DNA of 64,000 nt. It comes from Anastrepha obliqua (lineage: Eukaryota > Arthropoda > Insecta > Diptera > Tephritidae). The position numbers and the translations under genes were made by a program. The first letter of the stretch is position 1. Each line of letters starts with the position of its first letter. The DNA lies in assembly GCF_027943255.1 (NCBI RefSeq), contig NC_072893.1:28728001-28792000 (forward strand), read 5' to 3'. A model generated the notes under the pieces. The model was not told the DNA's origin and did no database searches. It worked only from the letters and a program-made list of their open reading frames with translations. This document shows, in pieces, positions 19,520 through 29,814 of the stretch.

Positions 19520-20804
19520 CACCAGCATACCGCTGGCGTCAATTGAACCCTATCTATGCTTACCCATCCATGTATACACAGATGGCTCAAAGCTCGAGGA
19601 CAGGGTGGGCGGAGGTATATATTCCGAACATCTGGGGGTCTCCTTCAGTTTTCGGCTCCCCGACTACTGTAGTGTCTTTCAGGCTGGTTGGTTGGCTAAA
19701 GTGGTGATTCTTCCAGAATCCAACTAGCGCTTCCGCAAGAGGGATCTGCGATTAGTAGCCTACAAGCTTCCCCAAATGCCAGTACTTCCGCCTGAAAGAC
19801 ACTGTAAGCATTAGGGAGACGCACAGATCTTTCAATTTTAAATCTGTGAGAATATATACCAGCTCCAACACCGCAGCCCATTTTACTTCCATCCGTATAG
19901 ACTGTGGTGTCGAAGTTGTTTAGAGAGAATCCCTTATTCCATTCTTCCTTAGTTGGAAAGAGAGTGGCAAAATTCCTATTGAAAGTTACCGTCGGGACGT
20001 TGCAGTCAGTTCTCACCGAGATTAACTGAGTTTGTCGCAATAATAGACTAGCTTGACCATAAGTTTTTTCTCTCCAGCGACCCGCTTCGTTTAAACTAAA
20101 TGCACTCATGGTTGCCGTCTTCTTAATATGTAGGTCTATTGGACTAACTGGCTGAACTGATGGCAATAATAAAAGCCGCGACACTGATACAGTGTGATGC
20201 GATATCCGGAAATGATAACTACATTTTCACTAATAGCCAAGCGGCGATAAAATCCCTCACAAAACAGTCGACAACCTCCAAGGTAGCCATGAAATGCCGC
20301 ACATCTATTAACGAGATGGCTGAGTCAATTTACCTAAAGGTAACATGGGTTCCTGGCCATCGCGACATTGAGGGTAACTGTAGAGTCGATGAATGAACAT
20401 AGATAATGGCATAGAGATACCCTTAAAAAATTGTAAGCTACTCATCCTTGAAGAAATTGTAAAGAAAGCAAAATCGTCCGTCAACTGTGGCCGACTCTAA
20501 ATGCTAAACGCTAACACAGAATCTCTGCTAAGCCAAAAAGCCAAGTCTTAGCACATTGATCTCAGTCATAGCGGGGCACTGCCTAATAGGTAGACACGCC
20601 CAAAGGATGGGTGTGCAAACACATGACTTCTGTAGAAGTTGTCTAGATGAGGACGAGGAAGAGACAATCTCGCACCTACTGTGCCACTGCCCTGCTCTAT
20701 CCAGACGCAGGTTTACTATTCTGGGTAGACAATTTTTTAATAAGTTAGAAGATCTCAGTTCTACAGAAATCAGAGATATTTTAAAATTTTTGAACCTAAC
20801 TTAA
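19520..20804 (+). pseudogene. R1-like RNase H and knuckle, split by an inverted insert
   Basis: Left part (19550-19686): HVYTDGSKLEDRVGGGIYSE, ending SVFQA (first RNase H aspartate, then the block before the glutamate). It resumes at 20151: ELMAIIKAAT, IFTNSQAAIKSL (aspartate changed to Asn), VTWVPGHRDIEGN. After a frameshift, 20556-20804 reads VIAGHCLIGRHAQRMGV and a knuckle (CRSCLDEDEEETISHLLCHC), ending in a stop at 20802. The gene is cut precisely inside FQAE by the 19687-20149 segment. GGCTG is present at both junctions (19682-19686, 20150-20154), consistent with a short target duplication. Confidence 0.78.
19687..20149 (-). pseudogene. Inverted R1-like RNase H fragment inserted in a related gene
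   Basis: Minus-strand open frame of about 150 residues: VYTDGSKMGCGVGAGIYSHR, then RSVRLPNAYSVFQAEVLAFGEA. This is the same RNase H region as the host gene but a clearly different family (SKMGCGVGAG against SKLEDRVGGG). The upstream part (NRNFATLFPTKEEW) is the RT-RNase H linker. Only a segment of the gene is present, truncated just past the catalytic glutamate, i.e. a partial copy. It produces a mirror-image pair of RNase H domains. Confidence 0.72.
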
Positions 20805-23060
20805 CCTATGCTTACCCATGCGCTGTAATTGACTTGATTTCCAATTCCACTAAAGCCCATTCCACACTCCATAAGGCATAAATAATTCAAGAGCCCTGAG
20901 TTCTAAGGAAAATCGCATAGCACTTAGCTTATTTCTCGGACCCTTTAACTTAGCTAATCTGTCAACGTCAATTTAGGATATAATCCTTTTCTCTCTTTAT
21001 GCAATTAGGATGTCGCGTTAAAGGATACTTACAACGGACATCCGCGTGTGAACACAAAGTGCGAACATGGAAAGCACTAAAAAAGGATTGCATTACGTTT
21101 GTTTGTAATAAAATAAATTGGATATTTCAGTAGAAAAAAATACAAGGCAAAACACACGCACACACACACAAATAAAAGCAAAGCGCAATTCTCTACTTTG
21201 AGGGTAAAAATGCGTTTTTCGAACCAAAAAAAAAAACAATTTAGGGTCTGCTAACTGCGTTAATTAGGGTTAACCGTCACTTGGCAGACGCAGTGGGTTT
21301 TAGTAGCGTAGAGGCAACGGTAGAGCAGCTCGCAAACAATATTGCAGCTAATTATGTCATTTTGACAACAGCAACTCACCTCCGTATGGGTTTAATGGAA
21401 ATTGAATACCGTACGCCAATGCGGCAGGAATTAATCGGTGAGCTGACGTTTTCGAAATAAGCAGATTGCCTAGGAGTTAGATGGGACATGTGTGCTCTGC
21501 TTATTTTTGATTAGCTTTTTATATTGAAATTATATTGAAATTTTTTATGGCATTTTTATGTGCAGCATCTAAAGACTCATAAAAATCCAATTGCATTTTT
21601 TCACATTTTCATTAAATTTTTTGTTTTGGCTTCACATCCTACACACAACCCTTTATCAGGCGCCCTGACACACCCCCAAAAATAAAAAAATTAAAATAAA
21701 GGGAGAAAGAAATGCAGAAGCAAGTGCGCCTTTATACTCCTTTTTTCACGCACACACACACACACGTACATGGCTGCAATTGCACGCACATGTGTACCGG
21801 CTGCTTACTTTTTTTTATTGCTTATTGTACTCGTCGTCGCCACGTCGTGACACAATATGGCGTTGACAGCCTGAAAAATATGGAACAACTTAACAAATTT
21901 GCAGAAATTTATATGAATCCACATACTCGTAGAGTACGCCAGAACGTGACTCCCGCTGCACTCTGCTTGCTGCGAAAAATTGCCTTGCAAAACAACCGCA
22001 GCAAAATCTGTCTCCAAATGTTGAAAGTACTTTCTGGCACCAGTGCGAATCGAAATTCACTACATTGAAAAAAAAAAAAAACAAAATTAAATTTAAATTT
22101 CAAAAATATCCTACACGCCTTTCTTCCAATTCCCTGTAACTCTTCGAATCCCCTATGACATAATAAAAACCCAATTTTACAGTTGTAATTTCAATCAACA
22201 CAAGTCCACAAGCATTTAAGCAGCTCAAAAAATCGTTTAGGGAATATTCGCCAAAAATCACGGCAATCATAAATTCGACATGTCTAATGGCATACCATCG
22301 ACACTCACAAGTTCGTATACACGTACACATATAAACATACCCACTTCTGCTCGTCACTTTGTGTGTTTTCATGCGCTTTGCCTCTGTCGCACCTTTCGCT
22401 TCACCCTTTCCTTCCTTCCGTTACGTAGTTATTTGCCATCTGCGTTTGTGATTGCCTCTTTCTTTATGGCCACATAAAATTTCGCCACTGCTATTGTGTT
22501 TTATTGTTGCTTTTGTCCAAGCACATAAAGAAAGGATTTAATAATGATTTCTTTTTTTTTTTTGTTTTTGCTTACACTTTATTGACCTGTCACACTTTCA
22601 TCGGTCACAGACCATTTTGAACAATTTTTGATTTATATTTTCTATATATACAAGTGGACTGGCCGACTTGTAGACAGATTTATTTTGTTTTTAGAACAAT
22701 AAATTTAATTTTGTTTAAAAAATTATGTTTGTTGTGCTAATAAATTTGTCGGTGGATATTTTCTAAACTTTCTTCGGAGACTCTCTTACCAGACAGTTTA
22801 ACCTTTCAGGCCAATGGCTAAAGTACATGCGCTACTTTTTCAATTTTTGGGTGAGGAACACAATTTTATTACCCTAAAACATAATTGGCTTCCCCAATCA
22901 GAAATTTAAAAAAATCCATTTTTTTGCATAAAAACCTGTCCTAATAAAAGGTAATCAATTTAGAGGTATCGGATGTTAAATTAAAATAAAACAACGAAAA
23001 TTAAAACTGATTGTGCAATGTTTATTGTTTTTATGTAGAAGAGTTCATGGCATTTATTTT
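20805..23060. other. Unassigned region with CA microsatellites and T tracts
   Basis: No recognised gene. CA repeats lie at 21150-21172 and 21749-21767, T-rich runs near 21800 and 22548-22565, and an A-run at 22068-22082. A 118-codon open stretch (21712-22068) overlaps three minus-strand ones and has no family resemblance. AATAAA-like and TTTTTAT motifs are frequent but unsupported as signals. Confidence 0.35.
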
Positions 23061-23270
23061 TGAAGTGAAACTTCTTAGGCGTCCATGGACGAGCGAGAAT
23101 GGAGAGTAAAATGTCAAGGCCATGCAACGTTTTGGGCATTTTCGTTCCGCGAGAGAGAAAAAAGATATAACATAGAGGAAAAGGAGAGAGAGAGAGAGCT
23201 ATACCTTATATATATCTGAGATACACTTTAGGCTATTTTTCCTGAGTTTTTAATTGTGGTTGCTAATTTC
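23061..23270. repeat. Low-complexity GA tract and flank
   Basis: A GAGAGAGA run at 23184-23200 in a purine-rich context, followed by a TATATATAT stretch (about 23206). A separate CT run lies at 23729-23755 further right. Nothing else is recognised. Confidence 0.5.
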
Positions 23271-23287
23271 TAGTGAAAAATAACACT

Positions 23288-23690
23288 GCCTACTTTTTGG
23301 CGCTTGTTTGTTGGTGCAAACGTTTAGGAAATGTATTTTTGTTGCCTACTTTTTGGCGTTATATTTCCTTGGTGCCTACTGTTTGGGGCGTTTTTTGGTC
23401 CCAATTTTTTTGGCCTTTTTTTGGTGCCTACTTTTTGGCACTTATTTCCATTTCCCGGCTAGTGCTTGTGCGTTGTTGTGCGTACTATAAAGTGCTATCC
23501 ATTCCGGCGTCGGATATATTGGTATTGCCTTGCGGTAATTTGTGCCGTTGCTGCGGTCCTGGAATCGCTGCGCTTGTGCGGGTGATAAACGCCCGGAGTA
23601 GTGTGCGTTGTTCCCACGGTTTGTGTCCGGCGTTTACCTACACCGGTCGACCCTTCTCCGTTTTTTTGTAAATTTTGTCTATTTGTATTC
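23288..23690 (+). repeat. Short imperfect direct repeats and a Cys-rich open stretch
   Basis: The motif TTGGTGCCTACTTTTTGGC recurs with variation near 23288, 23342, 23370 and 23424, separated by T-rich spacers (spacing 28-55 bp). Downstream (23500-23670) one frame is Cys-rich (LPCGNLCRCCG, then VRCSHGLCPAF), faintly like the second half of a RING finger. It lacks the full eight-ligand pattern, so no function is assigned. It could be the start of an unknown retroelement. Confidence 0.3.
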
Positions 23691-23799
23691 TCTGCAAATG
23701 TTGTGAATTTATTTAGATATATATTCTTTCTCTCTCTCTCTCTCTCATTCTCTCTCGGGTCTCTCCCTCATTCTTTGTCTGCCTTGAAAGTTTCACTTC

Positions 23800-24185
23800 T
23801 GTTATGTGTACTACGCTACACGCACTTTTTTTTAAGATAATCCCTTTCAAATGTTGGGCAGAATTGCATCGTAATTCGGTCATCCGTAAACAACAATTTT
23901 GAATGACTCGCTGGAGAACTTCGCTCGATATCTCGTGAATAACTTTCGTAATATTGACTTCCAATGCCTCAATCGAAGCTGGCTTATTCACAAAGCATTT
24001 AGACTTTACATACCTCCACAAATAAAAGTCCAAAGGTGTGATATCACATGATTTTGAAGGCCAATCCACTGGCCCGAAACGAGAACGAGAGATAAATTGC
24101 TCACCGAAACAACGACGCAATAAATACATTGTTTATTGTTGGGCTGTATGGCAAGTAGCGCCATTTTGTTAGAACCAACTGTGGT
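23800..24185 (-). pseudogene. DD41D transposase C-terminal fragment with D-to-N change
   Basis: Minus-strand reading from about 24180: a stop, then QNGATCHTAQQ (second catalytic aspartate changed to asparagine), another stop, then MYLLRRCFGEQFISR, VDWPSKSCDITPLDFYLWRY (third aspartate kept), KPASIEALEVNITKVIHEI and a degenerate C-terminus. It aligns with the DD41D proteins at 10530-11111 and 29936-31021. The N-terminal half is missing and no TIR is seen. The right edge joins an RTE-like fragment near 24190. Confidence 0.8.
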
Positions 24186-24189
24186 CTTA

Positions 24190-24530
24190 TAATGCTCTCA
24201 TCATGCTCGTCCTAATGAGTGGCGCAGAAGCTTGGCTGATGGCAATACCCGATGAAGCGTCCCTTGGAGTGTTTGAGTGAACGGCGAGAATCGCCGGCGA
24301 TGACACAATGAGCCTTATGAGTTTTACGACGACATAGACATAGCGCAGCGAATAAAGATCCAGCGGCTCCGTTGGCTGAGTCATGTCGGCCGAATGGATA
24401 CAAACGCTCCGACTCTGAAAGTATTTGTTGCAGTACCAGCTGGTGGTAGCAGAGGAGAAGAACTTGGCTTGACTTGGTGTGTCCAACTGGCACCAGTTAG
24501 CGCGAGAAATCACGACTAGCCAAAATCGCG
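24190..24530 (+). pseudogene. RTE-like reverse transcriptase C-terminal fragment
   Basis: Plus-strand reading ALIMLVLMSGAEAW, then AIPDEASLGVFE corresponds to ALIMPVLTYGAEAC and TSDEATLGVFEREI in the minus-strand RT at 38582-39055. The following GCGGCTCCGTTGGCTGAGTC segment corresponds to the RLRWL.HV block. Stops and frameshifts throughout. 5'-truncated. Confidence 0.72.
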
Positions 24531-25582
24531 TACGCGCGAAAAAGAATAAAGACGAAAAAAAACGCTTCGCACGTAAATTCAAAATATCGTCAATAACCCC
24601 GTTTGAATAATCGTGGCTCGAAATCTGCCTTGATCTAAAAAATCGAAACTATAGTAAACATTTTATTTTCTTTTTTAAGGTTGAAATGTCGGCCATTGGG
24701 CGCACAATAGATACAAATAAAAACATTTTTTTAACAACAAAGACAAGCAATAAAAAACATACAACTTTTTTTTGTCATCAAAAATATTCTGATGAAAACC
24801 ATTTTCCGTTAAGAGGGGGCATAAAACTGTACTCGCTTTGCATAATTCTAGTCAATTACCTCTTTCGACCAATGTAAATACGATACTCTAGAGGTACCCA
24901 AGTAAATCGTCTACTGCTAACAGCTATTTCAGACTTTTCTTGACTTCCGACTTTTCTTGACTAGATAAAAAATCGTTTGCAGTTTTCAGTTTGGAGAAGC
25001 CAGTGGTCTATGTTATAGCATTCCAATACGAGCAAAGTAAATTCGATGCTTTCTTTAGTACCACTACGTCCCAAACAAGTTCTCTTATGGGCCCGATACG
25101 GTATCGAATACAACAGTAAGTGCTGGTTCCAAACATATGAATATATGTATGTAGAAGATGAAGCACGTTTTGATAGGTCAATCGTCGAAAATGTCAATTA
25201 TGCCTACGATTGTTTACTGAAAAGTAACGAAGTCAATCCATTTGTGATCCGAAATGTATCTGTATCTGACCGAAAAAGACTGTGGTCGAATCGCAGTTGG
25301 CCTGCTTATTAACGGTCAAGAATGTTTTGCTATATGTTTAGTGGAATTTGATAGGATTTATCACCTGTGGGCTGCTACTCTAGGGCCTAACTCTTAATTT
25401 GGACCTCTACTATCGACGCGAGAAAAGTTTCAAGAGTTTTGACAGGAAAAACTTGTGAAAACAAGCTTTCCAAGTTTTTTAGCAGTAATTTATTCAATTC
25501 AAACGTTCTTCAAAATGGATAGAAATTTAACAAAAACAGCGCATGTTTGATCTAAATTAGATAGTCCAAACTATTGAGTCAA
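24531..25582. other. Unassigned region
   Basis: AT-rich sequence without a recognised family. An 88-codon open stretch at 25046-25312 has no known resemblance and overlaps a minus-strand one. No tail or terminal repeat found until the mariner end at 25583. Confidence 0.35.
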
Positions 25583-26859
25583 CAACTAAGTAATTGCGGA
25601 TTTTTTTTTAGAAAATCAAAGACAATTTTTTCATGGAACTAAATAACTTGAATCTGTAGTGTATTGCCCATTTTGATCAATGACCTTTTGCCATCTTTCA
25701 GGCTGCATCATAATCCCAAGTTCATAAAACTTCTTGTTTTTATTAGCAAAAAACTGAATCAGTTACGATTTGACATCATCATCATTATTGAAATTTTTAC
25801 CTTTCAAGGAGTTTTGTAAAGGTCCAAACAAAAAGTAATCAGATGGTGCAAGGTCAGGACTATATGGTGGATGTGGCAAAACATGCCAACCAAGCTCCAA
25901 TAATTTTTGCCGAGTGGCCAAAGATGTGTGTGGCCTTGCATTGTCATGATGGAATACAATAATTTTTCGATTTGTCAATTCGGGCCGCTTTTCTTCAACT
26001 GCATTGTTTAATTTCATTAGTTGTTCAAAGTAAACATCAGAATTGATCGTTCGGTTGGGTGGTAAGAGTTTAAAGTAGACAAATCCTTTGTAATCTCACC
26101 AAACAACAACCAACCATAACAAAACTTTCTTTTGATGAATATCACCTTTTGATGTTGTTTGAGTTGGTTCACATGGCCTGCTCCACGATCTTTTCCGCTT
26201 GATTTCGTTGTAAACAATCCATTTTTCATCGCCAGTAGGCAGTCGTTTTAAAAATGGATCCTTTTCATCACGTTTCTTTAGCAAATCGCAGCTGTTAATG
26301 CGTTGCGTTAAATGCGTTTCTTTCAGTTCGTGAGGAACCCATGTATCGAGTTTTTGAACATAGCCAAGTTGTTTTAAGTGATTTTTAATACATGTCTGTG
26401 ATACATGAAGCTTCTCTGCAAACTCACGTGGCGTACTGTGACGATCCGAATCGTTTATTGTTTGGATTAGGGCGTCATCAACTTCAACTGGACGACCAGA
26501 GCGTTTTTCATCTTGGAGTGAAAAATCAAGAGAATGAAATTTGGTGAACTGATTTTGTCACTGACGCTCTTTTAAGGCTTTGTCACCATAAACAGCACAT
26601 AACTTTTTATGAGCTTGCGATGCGGTTTCCCTTTGCGGAAATAAGAAAGCAAAATATGATGAAAATGCTGCTCTTGATTTTCAATTTTTCAACGAATGCC
26701 AAACAAAAACTACGCAGCCGATCAAAAAACTTTTTTACTGAATGACAGCTGAATTGTCAACTATCAAATAACAAAATGTGTTTTACATTTGTACTACGTC
26801 TGCAAACCTAAAAATTCAACTAAAGCCATCTACGAGCGAAATCCGCAATTACTTAGTTG
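25583..26859 (-). mobile_element. Mariner-like element (DD34D) with perfect 21-bp TIRs
   Basis: 1277 bp bounded by CAACTAAGTAATTGCGGATT(T) at 25583-25603 and its exact inverse at 26839-26859. The minus-strand transposase lies between them, ending near 25640. Outside the TIRs I do not see the expected TA duplication (left flank GAGTCAA, right flank CCAATCC). The TA dinucleotides inside the TIR sequence could mean the true boundary is slightly internal. Confidence 0.88.
25640..26690 (-). pseudogene. Mariner DD34D transposase with several stops
   Basis: Minus-strand order: an HTH ending LQDEKRSGRPVEVDDALI near 26500, HSTPREFAEKLHVSQTCIKN, WVPHELKETHLTQRI, LLKKRDEKDPFLKRL, the first aspartate in PTGDEKWIVYNEIKRKRSW, YKGFVYFKLLPPNRTINSDV, the second aspartate in FHHDNARPHTSLATR and the third in YSPDLAPSDYFLF, with 34 residues between them. 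Stops interrupt it near 26095 and 25765, and a frameshift lies upstream of 26500. The C-terminus reads KFYELGIMMQPERWQKVIDQN. All three aspartates remain. It is a different mariner branch from those at 3427 and 42931. Confidence 0.85.
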
Positions 26860-28560
26860 CCAATCCAATTTATTAATTTCATTGTCGAAATAAATCAAAG
26901 AGAAGATTCCATAGCTTCCTTATTTAAGCGATTGAAAAATTTAATTCAAAAACGGGCATGCACATGCGTACAGAATACCAAGAGTTATTTAACATGTTTC
27001 AGTTCCATAGCGACCACTTCTCTTAAGAAATATTAAAAAAAAAAAACATTCCAAAGTGTTCATAAGTTTTCAATTAGTTCATTGCAAACGCATACCCGGG
27101 CATGCCATTACTAGGAATTTGACCAACTGTGGTTAATGCGGTGTAGGCGGTATTCTTTAAACTTCCAAAAACATCCGAAAACTGCAGCCAACAAAAGGCA
27201 AAAATGCGCAAAAGTGGAGTACTCGAACAAACGGCAATTAATGGGAATTGGCAAAAGTCATGTGTGAAATAAATTTAGAGTGAATGGCGACTGCCGAAAA
27301 TAAAAAAAATGGAACAATAAAAATAAATCATGCAAGGAACGGCTGCTAAGGATCCGGTCCACAGTTGACAGCACAGCATGCCATGCAGAAGGAACTCGAT
27401 CAGCAGGAGCTCAGATATAGCGCTCCTACTACATACCATGTCCATGTCCCTATGTCGCGCACAAAAAGGAACCACAACTGAAACAAATCATTTGCTAAGC
27501 GATAAGGCAAATAGACAAAACAACGGGAGTGCAACCGACAGACAGCGCATTGTCCGTTATCACGTCAATATCACTCGCCTGCTTAACTGACTGTCTGGCT
27601 GCATTGACGGGCACATAAAGGAGGCTGCGAATGAAGATGTCCTCTCACCACAGCCCTGCAACAATTAAAGCATCATCAACGTACGAGTACACACAATAAT
27701 TGACTTGTTTTGCTGCTGAACGATAGCTAATCTGTGGCATAAAAATGCCGACGAACAAACGACAAAAGATTGCAACGAATCGCATTTGGTGACATAACAA
27801 TTGGAAAAGGGATAAAATACAGAGCGAAGAGCGAGTCAAAGGATGTACGTACACACATGCGAACTATGTAACTGAAGAGACAACATGAAGCGGAGATTTG
27901 CAGGCTGAGTTTAAGAACTGCGTTTTTTGTTTTTTCTTCTACTGCACTTACACACTTACGCTCTTCTGTGCGCGCGCCTTATCTGAAGTGACAAAGTGGC
28001 CAGCGCGCCTGCCAGGATCGCCTTTTTGTGTATTAATTCTCAATTATGTATTTCTCAAATTGGTGCGTTGATCACGCACAACACAGCAAATATCAAGTGG
28101 CATGCTGTTGACTCTGTTTAGATTCCAAGAAGGTATCGGCTTTTGATTAAAGGCGACAAGAAGCTGAGAATGTTGGGTTGTGTCCTGGCATTGATTTGTT
28201 GGTTTTAGGTGCTTCAGACAACCTACTGATTTCTGGTTGTGATTACTAAAAGCGGTTTTGTGGTTTTGAAGTTATAATTGCCTTGCCATTGGATTGTTGA
28301 TGAAGTCATCAAAGGACAAACAGGTACCGGAAAGCGTTAGTCTGTAAAATTGAGGCTATGAAACGCACATTGTCACATATCGGATTGTTTATGTATACAC
28401 GAATGTATGTACTTATAAGGAGAGCTTTAGCAATTGGTTGATGAGTTGAAGAGAATTCTTCAAGGCATTGAATTCACGACTATTCGAAAAGCTCAAGCGA
28501 CTGACATTACTTCAAGGATATCAACAAAATAGCCAAATACGAATTGTTTAATTTTTTTTT
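26860..28560. other. Unassigned region, possibly host spacer
   Basis: About 1.7 kb with no transposon signature, less AT-biased than its surroundings around 27300-28000. Short open stretches (27275-27475, 27378-27590, 27645-27854) lie on both strands and are unsupported. If the window contains unique host DNA, this is one candidate. Confidence 0.35.
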
Positions 28561-28564
28561 TTGT

Positions 28565-29370
28565 TCCTTGATCATTCCTCTCGGGGGCATAGGGCCTCAA
28601 CAAGACTCTTCCATTATACACGGTTCTGTGCTGTGATTTTTGCACCGTCCCATGAGATGTCGGCATCTGCTAGTTCGCGCAGCATCGACCTTCTCCAAGT
28701 GGTTTTTGGACGACCGCGACCTCTGCTCCCTTGCGGGTTCCAGTCCAGTGCCAGAGCTCATGCTATCTGGTGGTTTTATCAGTGTGTGAGCTATCCATCG
28801 CCACCTTCTGCGTTTGATTTGCCTAAGAATGGGCTCTTCGTTCGTTAATTTCCACAGTGCGTCGTTACTGATGGTGTTTGGCCAGAATATTCTGCAGATG
28901 ATGCGGAGGCATTTGTTGATGAAAGATTGTAGCCTCTGTGTGATGGTGTTAAAGATCAGCCATGTTTCGCTTCCGTACAACAATACGGACTTCACGCATG
29001 AGCCGAATATTCGTAGTTTAGTGCGCCTGGAGATTTGCGAACTCCCCCATACTGTATGCATTCGCCCGCATGCCGCCCTTGCTGCAATTTTTGACTACAG
29101 TTGACATCTCCATCTACTCCACCATCTGCCGTGATGATGCAGCCAAGGCAGCAGAAGCTTTCGACGAATTCCACCGGGCATCCGTCAACCAATATCTGCC
29201 TTGCGTTATTATGGTTAACTGTCATAGTATTGGTCTTGACGATGTTGACCTCCAGTCCGACAGTGCGTGCCAGCGCGACTAGTCTGTCCGCCTTCGCTTG
29301 CATGGCAGAGAGTTTGTGAGAGAGGAGGCAGATGTCATCGGCGAAGTCCAGGTCCTCAAGACAATTACAT
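28565..29370 (-). pseudogene. RTE/CR1-like non-LTR reverse transcriptase, C-terminal third
   Basis: Minus-strand reading from about 29340: DDICLLSHKLS, MQAKADRLVALARTVGLEVN, NTMTVNH, FCCLGCIITADGGVDGDVNC; after a frameshift SSQISRRTKLRIFGSCVKSV, LLYGSETW, LQSFINKCLRIICRIFWPNT, then RRWRWIAHTLIKPPDS and [13 protein letters not shown]. This is the run from just after the RT active site to the end of ORF2 in the widespread insect family that lacks RNase H. The active-site aspartates lie just beyond the 5' truncation. A second, shorter copy of its end lies at 14011-14310. Confidence 0.82.
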
Positions 29371-29429
29371 TTCGCATTTTATAAAAACCAAATGATATCA
29401 CCTAAAATAGCCCATTAGGGTCCTCACTA

Positions 29430-29773
29430 GAGCAACTCCAAACGACAATATATTTAACAGCGGGGTCTCCATAGCTCTCTGGCCAAATCTGAATCTTAAA
29501 AGAACAAAGTGTCTGCTTGGATTCAAGAGATCAACTACCAGTATCCTCACAGGTGTTATAACGGGTCTCTGCGCCATTGGCACTCTAGCCAGTAGAATGG
29601 GTGTGCCCCACATTGACTTATGCAGAAGTTTTGGAGAAGAAGAAATTGAGTTGGTACAAGACCTCCTCTGTGAATATTCTGCAGTTCAAAGAAGCCGTGC
29701 CAAATATCTTGGCGATTATTTCTTTGCAAAATGTCTCACTGGAGGGATTAGTTACCTTCTTAAAAAGATCTAA
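29430..29773 (+). pseudogene. R1-like ORF2 C-terminus with 3' end
   Basis: Plus-strand open frame to a TAA at 29771-29773: STTSILTGVITGLCAIGTLA, SRMGVPHIDLCRSFGEEEIE, DLLCEYSAVQRSRAKYLGDY. This is the TGH..IG..A.R..V block and knuckle at the end of R1-type ORF2, with the second knuckle Cys changed to Phe and the His lost. It ends shortly before the TA repeat at 29792-29814. Confidence 0.72.
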
Positions 29774-29791
29774 GTGGTTTGAGCAACTCAA

Positions 29792-29814
29792 TTATATATA
29801 TATATATATATATA
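29792..29814. repeat. TA microsatellite, remnant of a SINE tail
   Basis: An ATATAT run ending at the left TA of the DD41D element. The SINE at 31139-31415 has its tail pointing this way and resumes with TATAT right after the transposon, so the TA run is best read as the SINE tail split by the transposon. Confidence 0.7.

Noticed and set aside
23288..23450. CRISPR-like array (repeats with spacers)
   Set aside because: Only four imperfect copies with irregular T-rich spacers in a eukaryotic sequence.
23500..23670. RING finger gene
   Set aside because: Only a partial Cys/His pattern; missing the first ligand pair and the conserved Trp/Pro positions.
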